This document shows, piece by piece, positions 1-5,304 of a DNA stretch of 23,560 nucleotides. Source of the stretch: a virus; the IMG/VR virus record IMGVR_UViG_3300017782_000230, positions 1 to 23,560 of that record; one strand, 5' to 3'. Within the stretch, counting starts at the first letter, position 1; every line of letters starts with the position of its first letter. Position numbers and translations under genes: made by a program. Under the pieces are notes generated by a model, which made no database searches, had not been told where the DNA came from, and was given only the letters and a program-made list of their open reading frames with translations.

Positions 1-2
1 TT

Positions 3-80
3 ATTCCTACAATTAAACAAGCTATTTCTTTACAAAAACACATGAGAAAACCGTATGACTCAAGATATTACGGAAGATAA
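3..80 (+). CDS. 3' end of a gene cut by the window edge
   Basis: An open frame enters from the left edge and stops with TAA at 78-80. The visible tail is about 25 residues and ends in a basic, Tyr-rich sequence (MRKPYDSRYYGR). An ATG at 42 is in frame, but the frame stays open upstream of it to the window edge, so this is more likely the C-terminus of a longer gene than a 12-residue gene. The product cannot be identified. It is followed 10 nt later by the next gene on the same strand. Confidence 0.4.
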   Translation: MPTIKQAISLQKHMRKPYDSRYYGR

Positions 81-83
81 ATA
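76..83 (+). promoter_or_regulatory. possible variant late promoter (GATAAATA)
   Basis: GATAAATA differs by one base from the T4-type late promoter TATAAATA found elsewhere in the window. Its distance to the ATG at 91 (7 nt) matches the spacing at the clear late promoters, which would give a leaderless mRNA. It overlaps the end of the upstream gene, so it may be chance. Confidence 0.3.
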
Positions 84-90
84 GAGTATT

Positions 91-276
91 ATGAGCGAAC
101 TATTTGACTTTGGATTTACCGCAGTAGACGAAACTGAACTTGCATCTTATCAACAAGCAGAAGCTAAAGTTGAGGATGCAGAAGAAGAGGCCCTTGCGGT
201 ATCAGAAAAAATTGACAACCTTTATAACGCTATTCAACCTTTGCTGAATAATTTAAAAGCTAACCCCGAAAAATAA
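91..276 (+). CDS. small conserved-looking phage protein, probably truncated by a stop codon
   Basis: A 61-residue acidic protein with a helical, coiled-coil-like centre rich in Glu and Ala. It starts with MSELFDFGF and ends at TAA 274-276. The same frame continues without another stop for 24 codons to TAA 349-351, and this tail (YILWPNRLEKVEEFEKFL...) reads like genuine protein. I recall small proteins in T4-like marine phages with a similar ...NPEK-x-YI-x-WPNR-x-EK ending, which suggests the TAA replaces a sense codon (GAA to TAA would need one base change). The full product would be about 86 aa. Function unknown. Confidence 0.6.
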   Translation: MSELFDFGFTAVDETELASYQQAEAKVEDAEEEALAVSEKIDNLYNAIQPLLNNLKANPEK

Positions 277-316
277 TATATTCTATGGCCTAATCGCCTA
301 GAAAAAGTAGAAGAAT

Positions 317-345
317 TTGAAAAATTTCTTTATGACATTTATAAG
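317..345 (+). promoter_or_regulatory. putative sigma70-type promoter of the outer-membrane protein gene
   Basis: TTGAAA (317-322), a 17-bp spacer and TATAAG (340-345) give a plausible promoter with a start near 352, about 23 nt upstream of the ATG at 375. A 7-bp inverted repeat, TTATGAC (330-336) / GTCATAA (345-351), flanks the -10 box and could be an operator. It does not share the conserved cassette seen at the other early promoters. Confidence 0.4.
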
Positions 346-374
346 TCATAAGAATACACAAAACAAAAAAACAT

Positions 375-1100
375 ATGAACAAAAAAAATAAAAAACTAAG
401 TATTATTGCTCTTATCGCAGGAACCCTTATCAGTCTTTGTGGATTAGCAAACGCTAGCTATAAAGTTCCTGTTCTTGGTTGGGATCTCCATCCATTGCAG
501 CCTGTTGATATCGCAGGTGAAGTAAGTTTTAAGGAGAAAAGAATTGATCGAGGACTGTTCACCCACACTGACGCATTTGGTGTAGGAGGCAGCGCAGTTT
601 TTGGTTCAGCATACGACAATCGAATTGTCGGAGGTGTTGACTTTATTGACGGTAAAAACGATGATCTATTTACAGGATATCTTGGAATCGCAGGAGACAA
701 TCTTTATGTTGGATTGAATCTTGGAACTAACGCAGCTGACGGTGATCTTACAGGAGATACTGATTTCAACTTAAATGTTGGATACGCATATGATCCCAAT
801 TTCTTTGATGTTATCGTATCAAGTGAATTGAATTATATTTCTGGAGGAGCATTTGATTTTTCGTTTAACGTAACCCGAGAGCTATTTTCAGCATTTGGAG
901 TCTTTGTTAACGGATCAGTTGAAGTTGGAAAAACATGGCAGTATACCGAAGATTATGAATGGGTACAAGGCGCTGTTTCTGCAGTATATGGTCTTCCAGG
1001 CGGAGGACAGATTTTCGGAGAAGTAGCTTATGTAGATAACCAGGTGCAAACTGACGGTTTTGAGACTGTTTTTCAAGCTGGTGTTAAATACACATTCTAA
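375..1100 (+). CDS. exported outer-membrane beta-barrel-like protein
   Basis: A 241-aa protein with a clear Sec signal peptide: a basic N-terminus (MNKKNKK), a hydrophobic core, and probable cleavage after ANA near residue 28. The mature part alternates polar and hydrophobic/aromatic residues in Gly- and Asp-rich stretches, as in transmembrane beta strands and turns. It ends in GVKYTF: a terminal Phe with alternating aromatic residues is the typical BAM recognition signal of outer-membrane barrels. I see no enzyme motif. It is followed by a strong hairpin terminator, so it is likely its own transcription unit. In an infected Gram-negative cell it would sit in the outer membrane, perhaps changing the surface or blocking superinfection (inference). 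The exact family is not recognised. Confidence 0.7.
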   Translation: MNKKNKKLSIIALIAGTLISLCGLANASYKVPVLGWDLHPLQPVDIAGEVSFKEKRIDRGLFTHTDAFGVGGSAVFGSAYDNRIVGGVDFIDGKNDDLFTGYLGIAGDNLYVGLNLGTNAADGDLTGDTDFNLNVGYAYDPNFFDVIVSSELNYISGGAFDFSFNVTRELFSAFGVFVNGSVEVGKTWQYTEDYEWVQGAVSAVYGLPGGGQIFGEVAYVDNQVQTDGFETVFQAGVKYTF

Positions 1101-1124
1101 TTAAAAAAAGTAACTAAATCTATC

Positions 1125-1151
1125 AAAGCTCTGCGAAAGCAGGGCTTTTTT
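1125..1151 (+). terminator. rho-independent terminator after the outer-membrane protein gene
   Basis: Stem AAAGCTCTGC (1125-1134), GAAA tetraloop (1135-1138), GCAGGGCTTT (1139-1148), with one G-T wobble, running into a T tract ending at 1151. It begins 24 nt after the stop codon at 1100. Confidence 0.85.
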
Positions 1152-1155
1152 AGTA

Positions 1156-1169
1156 TGTTCATTTGAACA
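1156..1169 (+). promoter_or_regulatory. palindromic operator-like site (TGTTCATTTGAACA)
   Basis: A 14-bp inverted repeat, TGTTCA-TT-TGAACA, followed by CC and an A run. It ends 33 nt upstream of the -35 box at 1203. The same palindrome with the same right flank recurs at 7110-7123, and related copies lie at 1728-1741 and 1746-1759, always upstream of an early-type promoter. It is probably a binding site for a phage or host regulator. Confidence 0.5.
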
Positions 1170-1202
1170 CCAAAAAAAGTGCAATTATTAGTAAAAAAAG
1201 TA

Positions 1203-1231
1203 TTTACAATCCGCCGAGAATAGGTTAGAAT
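1203..1231 (+). promoter_or_regulatory. sigma70-type promoter, cassette copy 1, leaderless
   Basis: TTTACA (1203-1208), a 17-bp spacer, TAGAAT (1226-1231). The ATG at 1238 lies 7 nt past the -10 box, exactly where transcription should start, so the mRNA is predicted to be leaderless. About 53 bp, from the TTAGTAAAAAAAG upstream block through the ATG, match copy 2 at 1581-1609 base for base. Confidence 0.85.
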
Positions 1232-1237
1232 ATAGTC

Positions 1238-1531
1238 ATGATCAAAAAAGAAAAGGACATTTACAGGGTTCAAAAGGGTAACAATTATAGCCTGTACACA
1301 AAAAACGGTGTCAAACACAATTTGAATGGTCCTGCTCTAATAATTGATGGAGACGAATGGTACTATATTAAAGGAGTAAACTACACCTGGACTCAGTGGA
1401 CTGATTATGTTAGCCTTTTTCACGGGTTTGAGAAACAGCAGTTTGATATAGAAAAGAAACAATTTGAGCTGGCTGAAGAGTCTTCTGATGGGATATCCAT
1501 AGATTTGAAGGAAAAAAGCCGTAATCTGTAA
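1238..1531 (+). CDS. small hypothetical protein with a GPA-type repeat motif, leaderless
   Basis: A 97-aa protein. The segment NGVKHNLNGPALIIDGDEWYYIKG resembles the short phage repeats of the type HREDGPA...DG...W-Y-NG found in many hypothetical phage proteins. The C-terminal third is charged and helical (FEKQQFDIEKKQFELAEE). The start is fixed by the promoter: the ATG coincides with the expected transcription start, and there is no ribosome binding site. It lies in a run of small early-type genes. Function unknown. Confidence 0.65.
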   Translation: MIKKEKDIYRVQKGNNYSLYTKNGVKHNLNGPALIIDGDEWYYIKGVNYTWTQWTDYVSLFHGFEKQQFDIEKKQFELAEESSDGISIDLKEKSRNL

Positions 1532-1580
1532 TACAGATTGAAAAAAAGTGAAAAAAAGCCCATTTTTAGTAAAAAAAGTA

Positions 1581-1609
1581 TTTACAATCCGCCGAGAATA
1601 GGTTAGAAT
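1581..1609 (+). promoter_or_regulatory. sigma70-type promoter, cassette copy 2, leaderless
   Basis: TTTACA (1581-1586), a 17-bp spacer, TAGAAT (1604-1609), ATG at 1616. It is identical to copy 1 from the upstream AGTAAAAAAAG block to the start codon, but the TGTTCA palindrome is missing upstream. Confidence 0.85.
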
Positions 1610-1615
1610 ATAGTC

Positions 1616-1726
1616 ATGCAAGGTAAAAAAAGTTTAGAAGAAAGACTTAAAGAGTCTCTTGAAAAAGGTCATATCAGCGAACAAGACGCTCGCGAGATCC
1701 TCAAATTGAGTGAAATTGAAGATTAA
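1616..1726 (+). CDS. 36-residue leaderless hypothetical protein
   Basis: The short frame MQGKKSLEERLKESLEKG... ends in LSEIED and TAA at 1724-1726. It is highly charged and probably one or two helices. Support comes from the promoter: the ATG sits 7 nt after a perfect copy of the TAGAAT box, exactly as for the gene at 1238. No Shine-Dalgarno sequence. Function unknown. Confidence 0.6.
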   Translation: MQGKKSLEERLKESLEKGHISEQDAREILKLSEIED

Positions 1727-1727
1727 T

Positions 1728-1741
1728 TGTTCAGCTGAACA
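1728..1741 (+). promoter_or_regulatory. perfect palindrome TGTTCAGCTGAACA
   Basis: A perfect 14-bp palindrome right after the stop at 1726. A second, weaker copy (TATTCATCTGAACA, 1746-1759) follows 18 bp later and lies 33 nt before the -35 box, the same distance as the site upstream of copy 1. The tandem arrangement suggests cooperative regulator binding. Confidence 0.5.
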
Positions 1742-1792
1742 CCAGTATTCATCTGAACACCAAAAAAAAGCTCATTTTTAGTAAAAAAAGTA

Positions 1793-1821
1793 TTTACAAT
1801 CCGCAGAAAATAGGTTAGAAT
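1793..1821 (+). promoter_or_regulatory. sigma70-type promoter, cassette copy 3
   Basis: TTTACA (1793-1798), a 17-bp spacer, TAGAAT (1816-1821). The spacer differs from copies 1 and 2 at a few bases. The start near 1828 leaves a leader of about 18 nt before the ATG at 1846; it has a purine stretch (ACAAGAAATC) but no clear Shine-Dalgarno. Confidence 0.85.
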
Positions 1822-1845
1822 ATAATCAGAATCAAACAAGAAATC

Positions 1846-2289
1846 ATGAAAAGAAACGGCAAAAAGAACATCCAAATCCTCCGCAACCTCATTTCAACCT
1901 TCAGTGGAGATATTCCACGAAAAACAGTTGTTGCTCTTGCTACTAGCAACAATCTCATTGAAAATGATACCTATCCACTCATCAAGCCTATTGCTCGAGG
2001 AAATGAGCGAGGAACATATAGCGTTGATAAAATGTTAGAACTCGCCGACAAAATCCTTAACAAAGGTAAAAAGGTCAAGCCTAGTACAAAAAAGGCTGTC
2101 AAAAAACCTTCTCTCAAGGAAGAAATTTTGGCGATGACTCCAACTGAATTGGTTGACGAGTCTGGAATGTTTGAGGTTGCAGCTGCAATCCACGAGGAAA
2201 AAAACTACAACAATCGAGTATGGGGAGAAGTTCCATACACTGAAGACGACGTCAATGACGAGCTCAGCCTTATGGGAACCTACCTTTAA
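1846..2289 (+). CDS. hypothetical protein, basic linker in the middle
   Basis: A 147-aa protein. The N-terminal ~75 residues are basic, with alternating helices and a possible nucleic-acid-binding look (MKRNGKKNIQILRNLIS...). A Lys-rich linker (KKVKPSTKKAVKK) follows, then an acidic C-terminal region of about 55 residues. No family recognised. It is the first gene of a four-gene run (to 2918) behind promoter copy 3, with gaps of 1-27 nt. The ATG at 1846 follows the promoter at a sensible distance. Confidence 0.7.
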   Translation: MKRNGKKNIQILRNLISTFSGDIPRKTVVALATSNNLIENDTYPLIKPIARGNERGTYSVDKMLELADKILNKGKKVKPSTKKAVKKPSLKEEILAMTPTELVDESGMFEVAAAIHEEKNYNNRVWGEVPYTEDDVNDELSLMGTYL

Positions 2290-2316
2290 TTTGAAAGATT
2301 GGATATAAAATTAGAT

Positions 2317-2532
2317 ATGAAAGAAATGAGTAAATGCTACAAGTTGATTAAGCACTATGGATCGGATCATAGTGAGAGCGTGGTAGCGGTATCACACAAA
2401 ATGGAGAAGCTTCACAAGGCTTTAAAGGTGCTTAATGTTAAAGGATGGGAGGTCTTATCTGAAGATCAACTCGAATGGGCACACCAGCGAGAAGGCAACT
2501 ACTTCGCAGTTGTTCCAGTCACTTACCTCTAA
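2317..2532 (+). CDS. small hypothetical protein
   Basis: 71 aa from the ATG at 2317; a TTG at 2299 in the same frame would add six residues but is less likely. It is mixed helical with several His residues and ends ...FAVVPVTYL. Function unknown. It lies 27 nt after the previous stop and is followed within 2 nt by the next ATG, consistent with one operon. Confidence 0.6.
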   Translation: MKEMSKCYKLIKHYGSDHSESVVAVSHKMEKLHKALKVLNVKGWEVLSEDQLEWAHQREGNYFAVVPVTYL

Positions 2533-2533
2533 T

Positions 2534-2731
2534 ATGAAAACAATAGAACTGAAATACCTACTAAAGAAGATCGCGCTCTCACCGAAAGAGGAGCCCGTGA
2601 TCATGGGTGAGATCACTCTGGCACTCAACGTGCTTGAAAGAGTTAAGCACCAGAATCCGGGGCTTTATAATGGTTGGGTTCTAAAAATGATCCCGGACTT
2701 CGCGGCTAAAGTTAATCCCCTAGATAAATAG
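2534..2731 (+). CDS. small hypothetical protein
   Basis: 65 aa starting MKTIELKYLLKK at the ATG one nucleotide after the previous stop. The frame is open further upstream to 2435, but only over the preceding gene, so the ATG at 2534 is preferred. It is mostly helical and alternates basic and hydrophobic residues. Function unknown. Confidence 0.6.
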   Translation: MKTIELKYLLKKIALSPKEEPVIMGEITLALNVLERVKHQNPGLYNGWVLKMIPDFAAKVNPLDK

Positions 2732-2732
2732 T

Positions 2733-2918
2733 ATGACAAAGCTAGAAGAGATGATGGAAGCACATGAGGACGCTATCAAGATGTCTAAAGTATGGGACTG
2801 TTCATATGAAGAGGCATTTAGAAAGGTATGGGGTAGTGTCTGGTATGATGAGGAGGGAGAGGCAAGAGCCAGACCATCAGAGAGGAAACCGGCTACTCTT
2901 TTGACACCCGGAGTATAA
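2733..2918 (+). CDS. small hypothetical protein
   Basis: 61 aa, starting MTKLEEMMEAHEDAIKM, acidic at the N-terminus and rich in Arg and Pro at the C-terminus. It starts 1 nt after the previous stop and closes the operon. The next promoter cassette begins within 30 nt of its stop. Function unknown. Confidence 0.55.
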   Translation: MTKLEEMMEAHEDAIKMSKVWDCSYEEAFRKVWGSVWYDEEGEARARPSERKPATLLTPGV

Positions 2919-2946
2919 AAAAAGCACGTTTTTAGTAAAAAAAGTA

Positions 2947-2975
2947 TTTACAATCTGCAAAAAATAGGTTAGAAT
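2947..2975 (+). promoter_or_regulatory. sigma70-type promoter, cassette copy 4
   Basis: TTTACA (2947-2952), a 17-bp spacer, TAGAAT (2970-2975), with the same AGTAAAAAAAG block upstream as copies 1-3. The leader of about 23 nt to the ATG at 3005 resembles the copy 3 leader (CAGAATCAAGCAAGAAAC). There is no TGTTCA palindrome upstream. Confidence 0.85.
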
Positions 2976-3004
2976 ATATTCAGAATCAAGCAAGAAACCA
3001 CATT

Positions 3005-3487
3005 ATGACTACCACAGCTACAGAAAAATTCACCCAGATTTTCACTCAAATCCACGAAAATTATGGTTCACACGACTGGGATGGATCTGGCGAATGTCCG
3101 AACCATTGGAAAGCTAAAGGAGGCACGACGTATATCCTTGAGGATGGCGTTAATGTTGATGCCTTTATCAAAGCTATTGAAAGTGAAGACGACTATTTCA
3201 TGGAAAAGGTTAGACACCAGGAAGTTGTTGAAGACCCATACGAAAATGTTGAGTCTTGGGATCCACCAACATGGGTTACGAGTGCAGAAGATGGTTTCTT
3301 CCTTGATATCACGCAAACAGCTGAAACTAGCTCTTTACACCCAAAAATCGCTGTAAAAAAGTCTGTCACATGTCTTAATTTTGAGGGCTATTACAACCAT
3401 CTTGAAACAGTTTACACTACGGTTGACGGAGAAATTCTCGGATCGTCTAAAATTGAAGCTTGGCTCAAAGCAAATCCTTCTCGATAA
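3005..3487 (+). CDS. hypothetical protein, 160 aa
   Basis: A soluble, acidic protein with many aromatic residues (HDWDGSGECPNHW near residues 23-35, ESWDPPTW near 83-90). Single Cys residues do not form an obvious metal site. It sits alone behind promoter copy 4, with the next promoter beginning 28 nt after its stop. No family recognised. Confidence 0.7.
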   Translation: MTTTATEKFTQIFTQIHENYGSHDWDGSGECPNHWKAKGGTTYILEDGVNVDAFIKAIESEDDYFMEKVRHQEVVEDPYENVESWDPPTWVTSAEDGFFLDITQTAETSSLHPKIAVKKSVTCLNFEGYYNHLETVYTTVDGEILGSSKIEAWLKANPSR

Positions 3488-3515
3488 TTAAAGTCTAATT
3501 ATCTGCAAAAAAATA

Positions 3516-3544
3516 TGTACAACTACCATTTTTTATGGTAGAAT
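3516..3544 (+). promoter_or_regulatory. sigma70-type promoter of the second subtype, with overlapping inverted repeat
   Basis: TGTACA (3516-3521), a 17-bp spacer, TAGAAT (3539-3544). The spacer holds CTACCAT-TTTTT-ATGGTAG (3523-3541), a 7-bp inverted repeat whose right arm runs into the -10 box. The stretch ATTTTTTATGGTAGAATA is shared with the promoter at 7156, defining a subtype distinct from copies 1-4. Confidence 0.8.
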
Positions 3545-3573
3545 ACTATCAGAAACAAAAAACAAACTATATT

Positions 3574-3963
3574 ATGAAACTAAGTCAATTCGATAAGTCG
3601 TCAGTAAAAGAAATCAGGGTAGCTATGGATGCTGCTCTCGCAAAAGTAGAAAAACAGTATGGAATTAAGATTTCTACAGGAAACGCTAGGTTCTCTGACG
3701 AGGAGATCGTTTTTAAGGTTAAAGCTAACGCTATTGATACTAGCGGAAACGTAAAAACTAAGGAAGCTAAAGCGTGGGAGACGATTCGACACGCTATTGG
3801 ACTAGGAAATTTGTCAGTAGGTGATGATGTTAAAGTCCAAGATAAGTTTTTCGCATTGAAAGGCTATAATAGTAGAGCCCGAAAATCACCTATCGAAATT
3901 GAAGATTACAACGGCCGAGCATACAAAATTTCAGTTGATACGCTAAAATTATTCAACAAGTAA
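3574..3963 (+). CDS. hypothetical protein, 129 aa
   Basis: It starts MKLSQFDKSS. An in-frame ATG at 3535 lies inside the promoter (it forms part of ATGGTAGAAT), so it cannot be in the mRNA; the ATG at 3574 is the usable start. A basic protein with alternating strands and helices and a central VGDDVKVQDKFFALKGY segment that looks like a small beta-barrel turn. Function unknown. The next gene begins 28 nt downstream, probably in the same transcript. Confidence 0.7.
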   Translation: MKLSQFDKSSVKEIRVAMDAALAKVEKQYGIKISTGNARFSDEEIVFKVKANAIDTSGNVKTKEAKAWETIRHAIGLGNLSVGDDVKVQDKFFALKGYNSRARKSPIEIEDYNGRAYKISVDTLKLFNK

Positions 3964-3991
3964 ACAAAACAAAAAGTAGAAAAAATATATT

Positions 3992-4816
3992 ATGGGATTC
4001 TTTAAACAAATTGACACACTTGATCAGGTACCGCAATTCGAAGTTGAAAAGGTAAAAGTTTTTGACGCAAATAATCGCGAAATTCCTAACACTTATTCAC
4101 TTCAGCGAGGTGATAATAACGAACATTTAGGTATGGTTAAGGAAAACTATCGGCCAATCCAAATGGATGAAATGATTGATATCCTTAACACTGCTTCAAA
4201 AAATGTTGGCGATATTAATCATGTTGCTTATGCATTTGCTAGGAAAGGTCGACAAGTCGTCATTCAATCTAAATTAGCTGAAGATATTAACGTTGACGGT
4301 GATATTTTGAAGCCATATTTTTACACTGTTATTGATAACAGCGGTAAAGGTTCTAACAAAACTATTCCTTCAACTGAGAGAATTGCTTGTATGAATGCGT
4401 TTCATTTAATTAAATCTGATGCTTCAAACCGAAGTTTGCATAACACTAACTTCGATGATAAGGTTGAAGCAATGACTGATAATATTGTCAACTCAGTAAA
4501 TAGAGCTAGACAGTTTAGCTCAGTTATTGAAAGACTAAAGGGTTTATCGTATACTAGAAAAGATATGGAAAACCTATCTGAAAATCTTATTCCAGTAAAA
4601 AAGGATGAGTCTACAAACCGAGTGAATAAAAGAGCAGAGCTTCTGCACTTATTTAGCAGAGGTCTTGGAAACTCAGGCCGTACTAGGTGGGATGCGCTTA
4701 ATGCTATTACTGAATACGAAACGCATAAAGGTAAAAAGACACCTGAAAAACTTGTGCATGAGCTTACCGTTTCTAACACTCTTTCAAAAAGAGGTTTTGA
4801 AATTCTAGCTGCTTAA
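3992..4816 (+). CDS. DUF932-like phage/plasmid protein
   Basis: 274 aa. The layout fits the DUF932 family (phage/plasmid-like proteins): an N-terminal part with LGMVKENYRPIQMDEMIDIL, a central segment with GRQVVIQSKL and IDNSGKGSNKTIPSTERIACMNAFHLIKS (near residues 85-145), and a helical charged C-terminal third ending KRGFEILAA. Members are common in phages and plasmids; the biochemical role is not established. No Shine-Dalgarno is seen before the ATG (AAAATATATTATG). It shares the transcript with the gene at 3574 and precedes a small membrane protein and tRNAs. Confidence 0.75.
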   Translation: MGFFKQIDTLDQVPQFEVEKVKVFDANNREIPNTYSLQRGDNNEHLGMVKENYRPIQMDEMIDILNTASKNVGDINHVAYAFARKGRQVVIQSKLAEDINVDGDILKPYFYTVIDNSGKGSNKTIPSTERIACMNAFHLIKSDASNRSLHNTNFDDKVEAMTDNIVNSVNRARQFSSVIERLKGLSYTRKDMENLSENLIPVKKDESTNRVNKRAELLHLFSRGLGNSGRTRWDALNAITEYETHKGKKTPEKLVHELTVSNTLSKRGFEILAA

Positions 4817-4821
4817 TTGTT

Positions 4822-4923
4822 ATGGAACACGAAACTATTATAGAAGCTATTAGTTTTATATTGAAACTAATCCTAGGTGGCTTAAGTTGTTTAGCTATAG
4901 GCACCTTTTTAATGGCAATATAA
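4822..4923 (+). CDS. 33-residue membrane protein
   Basis: A short frame beginning MEHETIIEAISFIL, with a single hydrophobic segment (about residues 10-31) that would span the membrane once. It begins 5 nt after the previous stop and ends 6 nt before the tRNA. Unrecognised; plausible by position and hydrophobicity only. Confidence 0.45.
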   Translation: MEHETIIEAISFILKLILGGLSCLAIGTFLMAI

Positions 4924-4929
4924 AAACAT

Positions 4930-5015
4930 GGCTCGGTGGCGGAATTGGTAGACGCTGTGGATTTAAAATCCATTGATCCTAGATCGTGCGGGTTCGATCC
5001 CCGCCCGAGCTACCA
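4930..5015 (+). tRNA. tRNA-Leu (UAA), CCA encoded
   Basis: Acceptor GGCTCGG (4930-4936) pairs with CCGAGCT (5005-5011; a G-T pair closes the end). Then come a D arm with GGAATTGGTAGACGC, an anticodon arm TGGAT-TTAAAAT-CCA with anticodon TAA, a variable arm long enough for a type II tRNA, and a T arm GCGGG-TTCGATC-CCCGC. Discriminator A and encoded CCA end at 5015. It probably supports reading of UUA codons in this AT-rich genome. Confidence 0.95.
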
Positions 5016-5041
5016 TTAAAAAAAAACATTAACAGAAAATT

Positions 5042-5200
5042 ATGAACGAAATTAATCATTCACCAGAACTAATCGATTACTGCATTGATAATAAGCTAAC
5101 ATTTGCTGAAGGATATGCAGCAATGATTGAACAAAAGCTTTCCAAGCTTGAAGAAGATCTACGTGATTTACGACGGGATATTGAATTTAGTATCGATTAA
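5042..5200 (+). CDS. 52-residue coiled-coil-like protein between the tRNAs
   Basis: It starts MNEINHSPELIDYC and ends in a strongly charged helix (EQKLSKLEEDLRDLRRDIEF). It sits tightly between two tRNA genes on the same strand, ending 6 nt before the second tRNA. Function unknown. Confidence 0.55.
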   Translation: MNEINHSPELIDYCIDNKLTFAEGYAAMIEQKLSKLEEDLRDLRRDIEFSID

Positions 5201-5206
5201 TAAAAT

Positions 5207-5282
5207 GCGCTTGTAGCTCAGTGGTTAGAGCAGGGGTCTCATAAACCCTTGGTCGCTGGTTCGAGTCCAGCCAGGCGCACCA
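5207..5282 (+). tRNA. tRNA with CAU anticodon (Met, or Ile after lysidine modification)
   Basis: 76 nt: acceptor GCGCTTG pairs with CAGGCGC, D arm TAGCTCAGTGGTTAGAGCA, anticodon stem GGGGT/ACCCT around loop CTCATAA (anticodon CAT), T arm CTGG-TTCGAGT-CCAG, encoded CCA. The sequence alone does not separate elongator Met from Ile2. Initiator features are absent. Confidence 0.93.
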
Positions 5283-5290
5283 TTTATATG

Positions 5291-5298
5291 TATAAATA
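5291..5298 (+). promoter_or_regulatory. T4-type late promoter TATAAATA
   Basis: An exact TATAAATA octamer. Transcription should start about 6-7 nt later, at or next to the ATG at 5305, giving a leaderless mRNA for the beta-propeller protein. Confidence 0.8.
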
Positions 5299-5304
5299 AT
5301 TTTA

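Noticed and set aside
1523-1539. Hairpin AATCTGT-AAT-ACAGATT at the stop of the gene at 1238-1531 as a terminator
   Set aside because: On the plus strand it is followed by an A run, not a T run, and the stop codon lies inside it. It could only serve minus-strand transcription, of which there is none here.
1097-1621. Minus-strand frames at 1097-1318 and 1337-1621 with near-identical N-termini
   Set aside because: The similarity comes only from the repeated promoter cassette read backwards. The frames run through promoters and plus-strand genes and have no support of their own.
1183-2980. CRISPR-like array (similar ~50-bp repeats in AT-rich DNA)
   Set aside because: The repeats contain -35 and -10 boxes, are irregularly spaced by whole genes and each precedes a start codon, so they are promoters, not CRISPR repeats.
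3535-3573. Earlier ATG start (3535) for the gene at 3574
   Set aside because: This ATG is part of the promoter spacer and -10 region, upstream of the transcription start.
4402-4973. Minus-strand frames opposite the DUF932-like gene and the tRNA-Leu
   Set aside because: They lie antisense to a well-supported gene and run through the tRNA; no promoter or start context.
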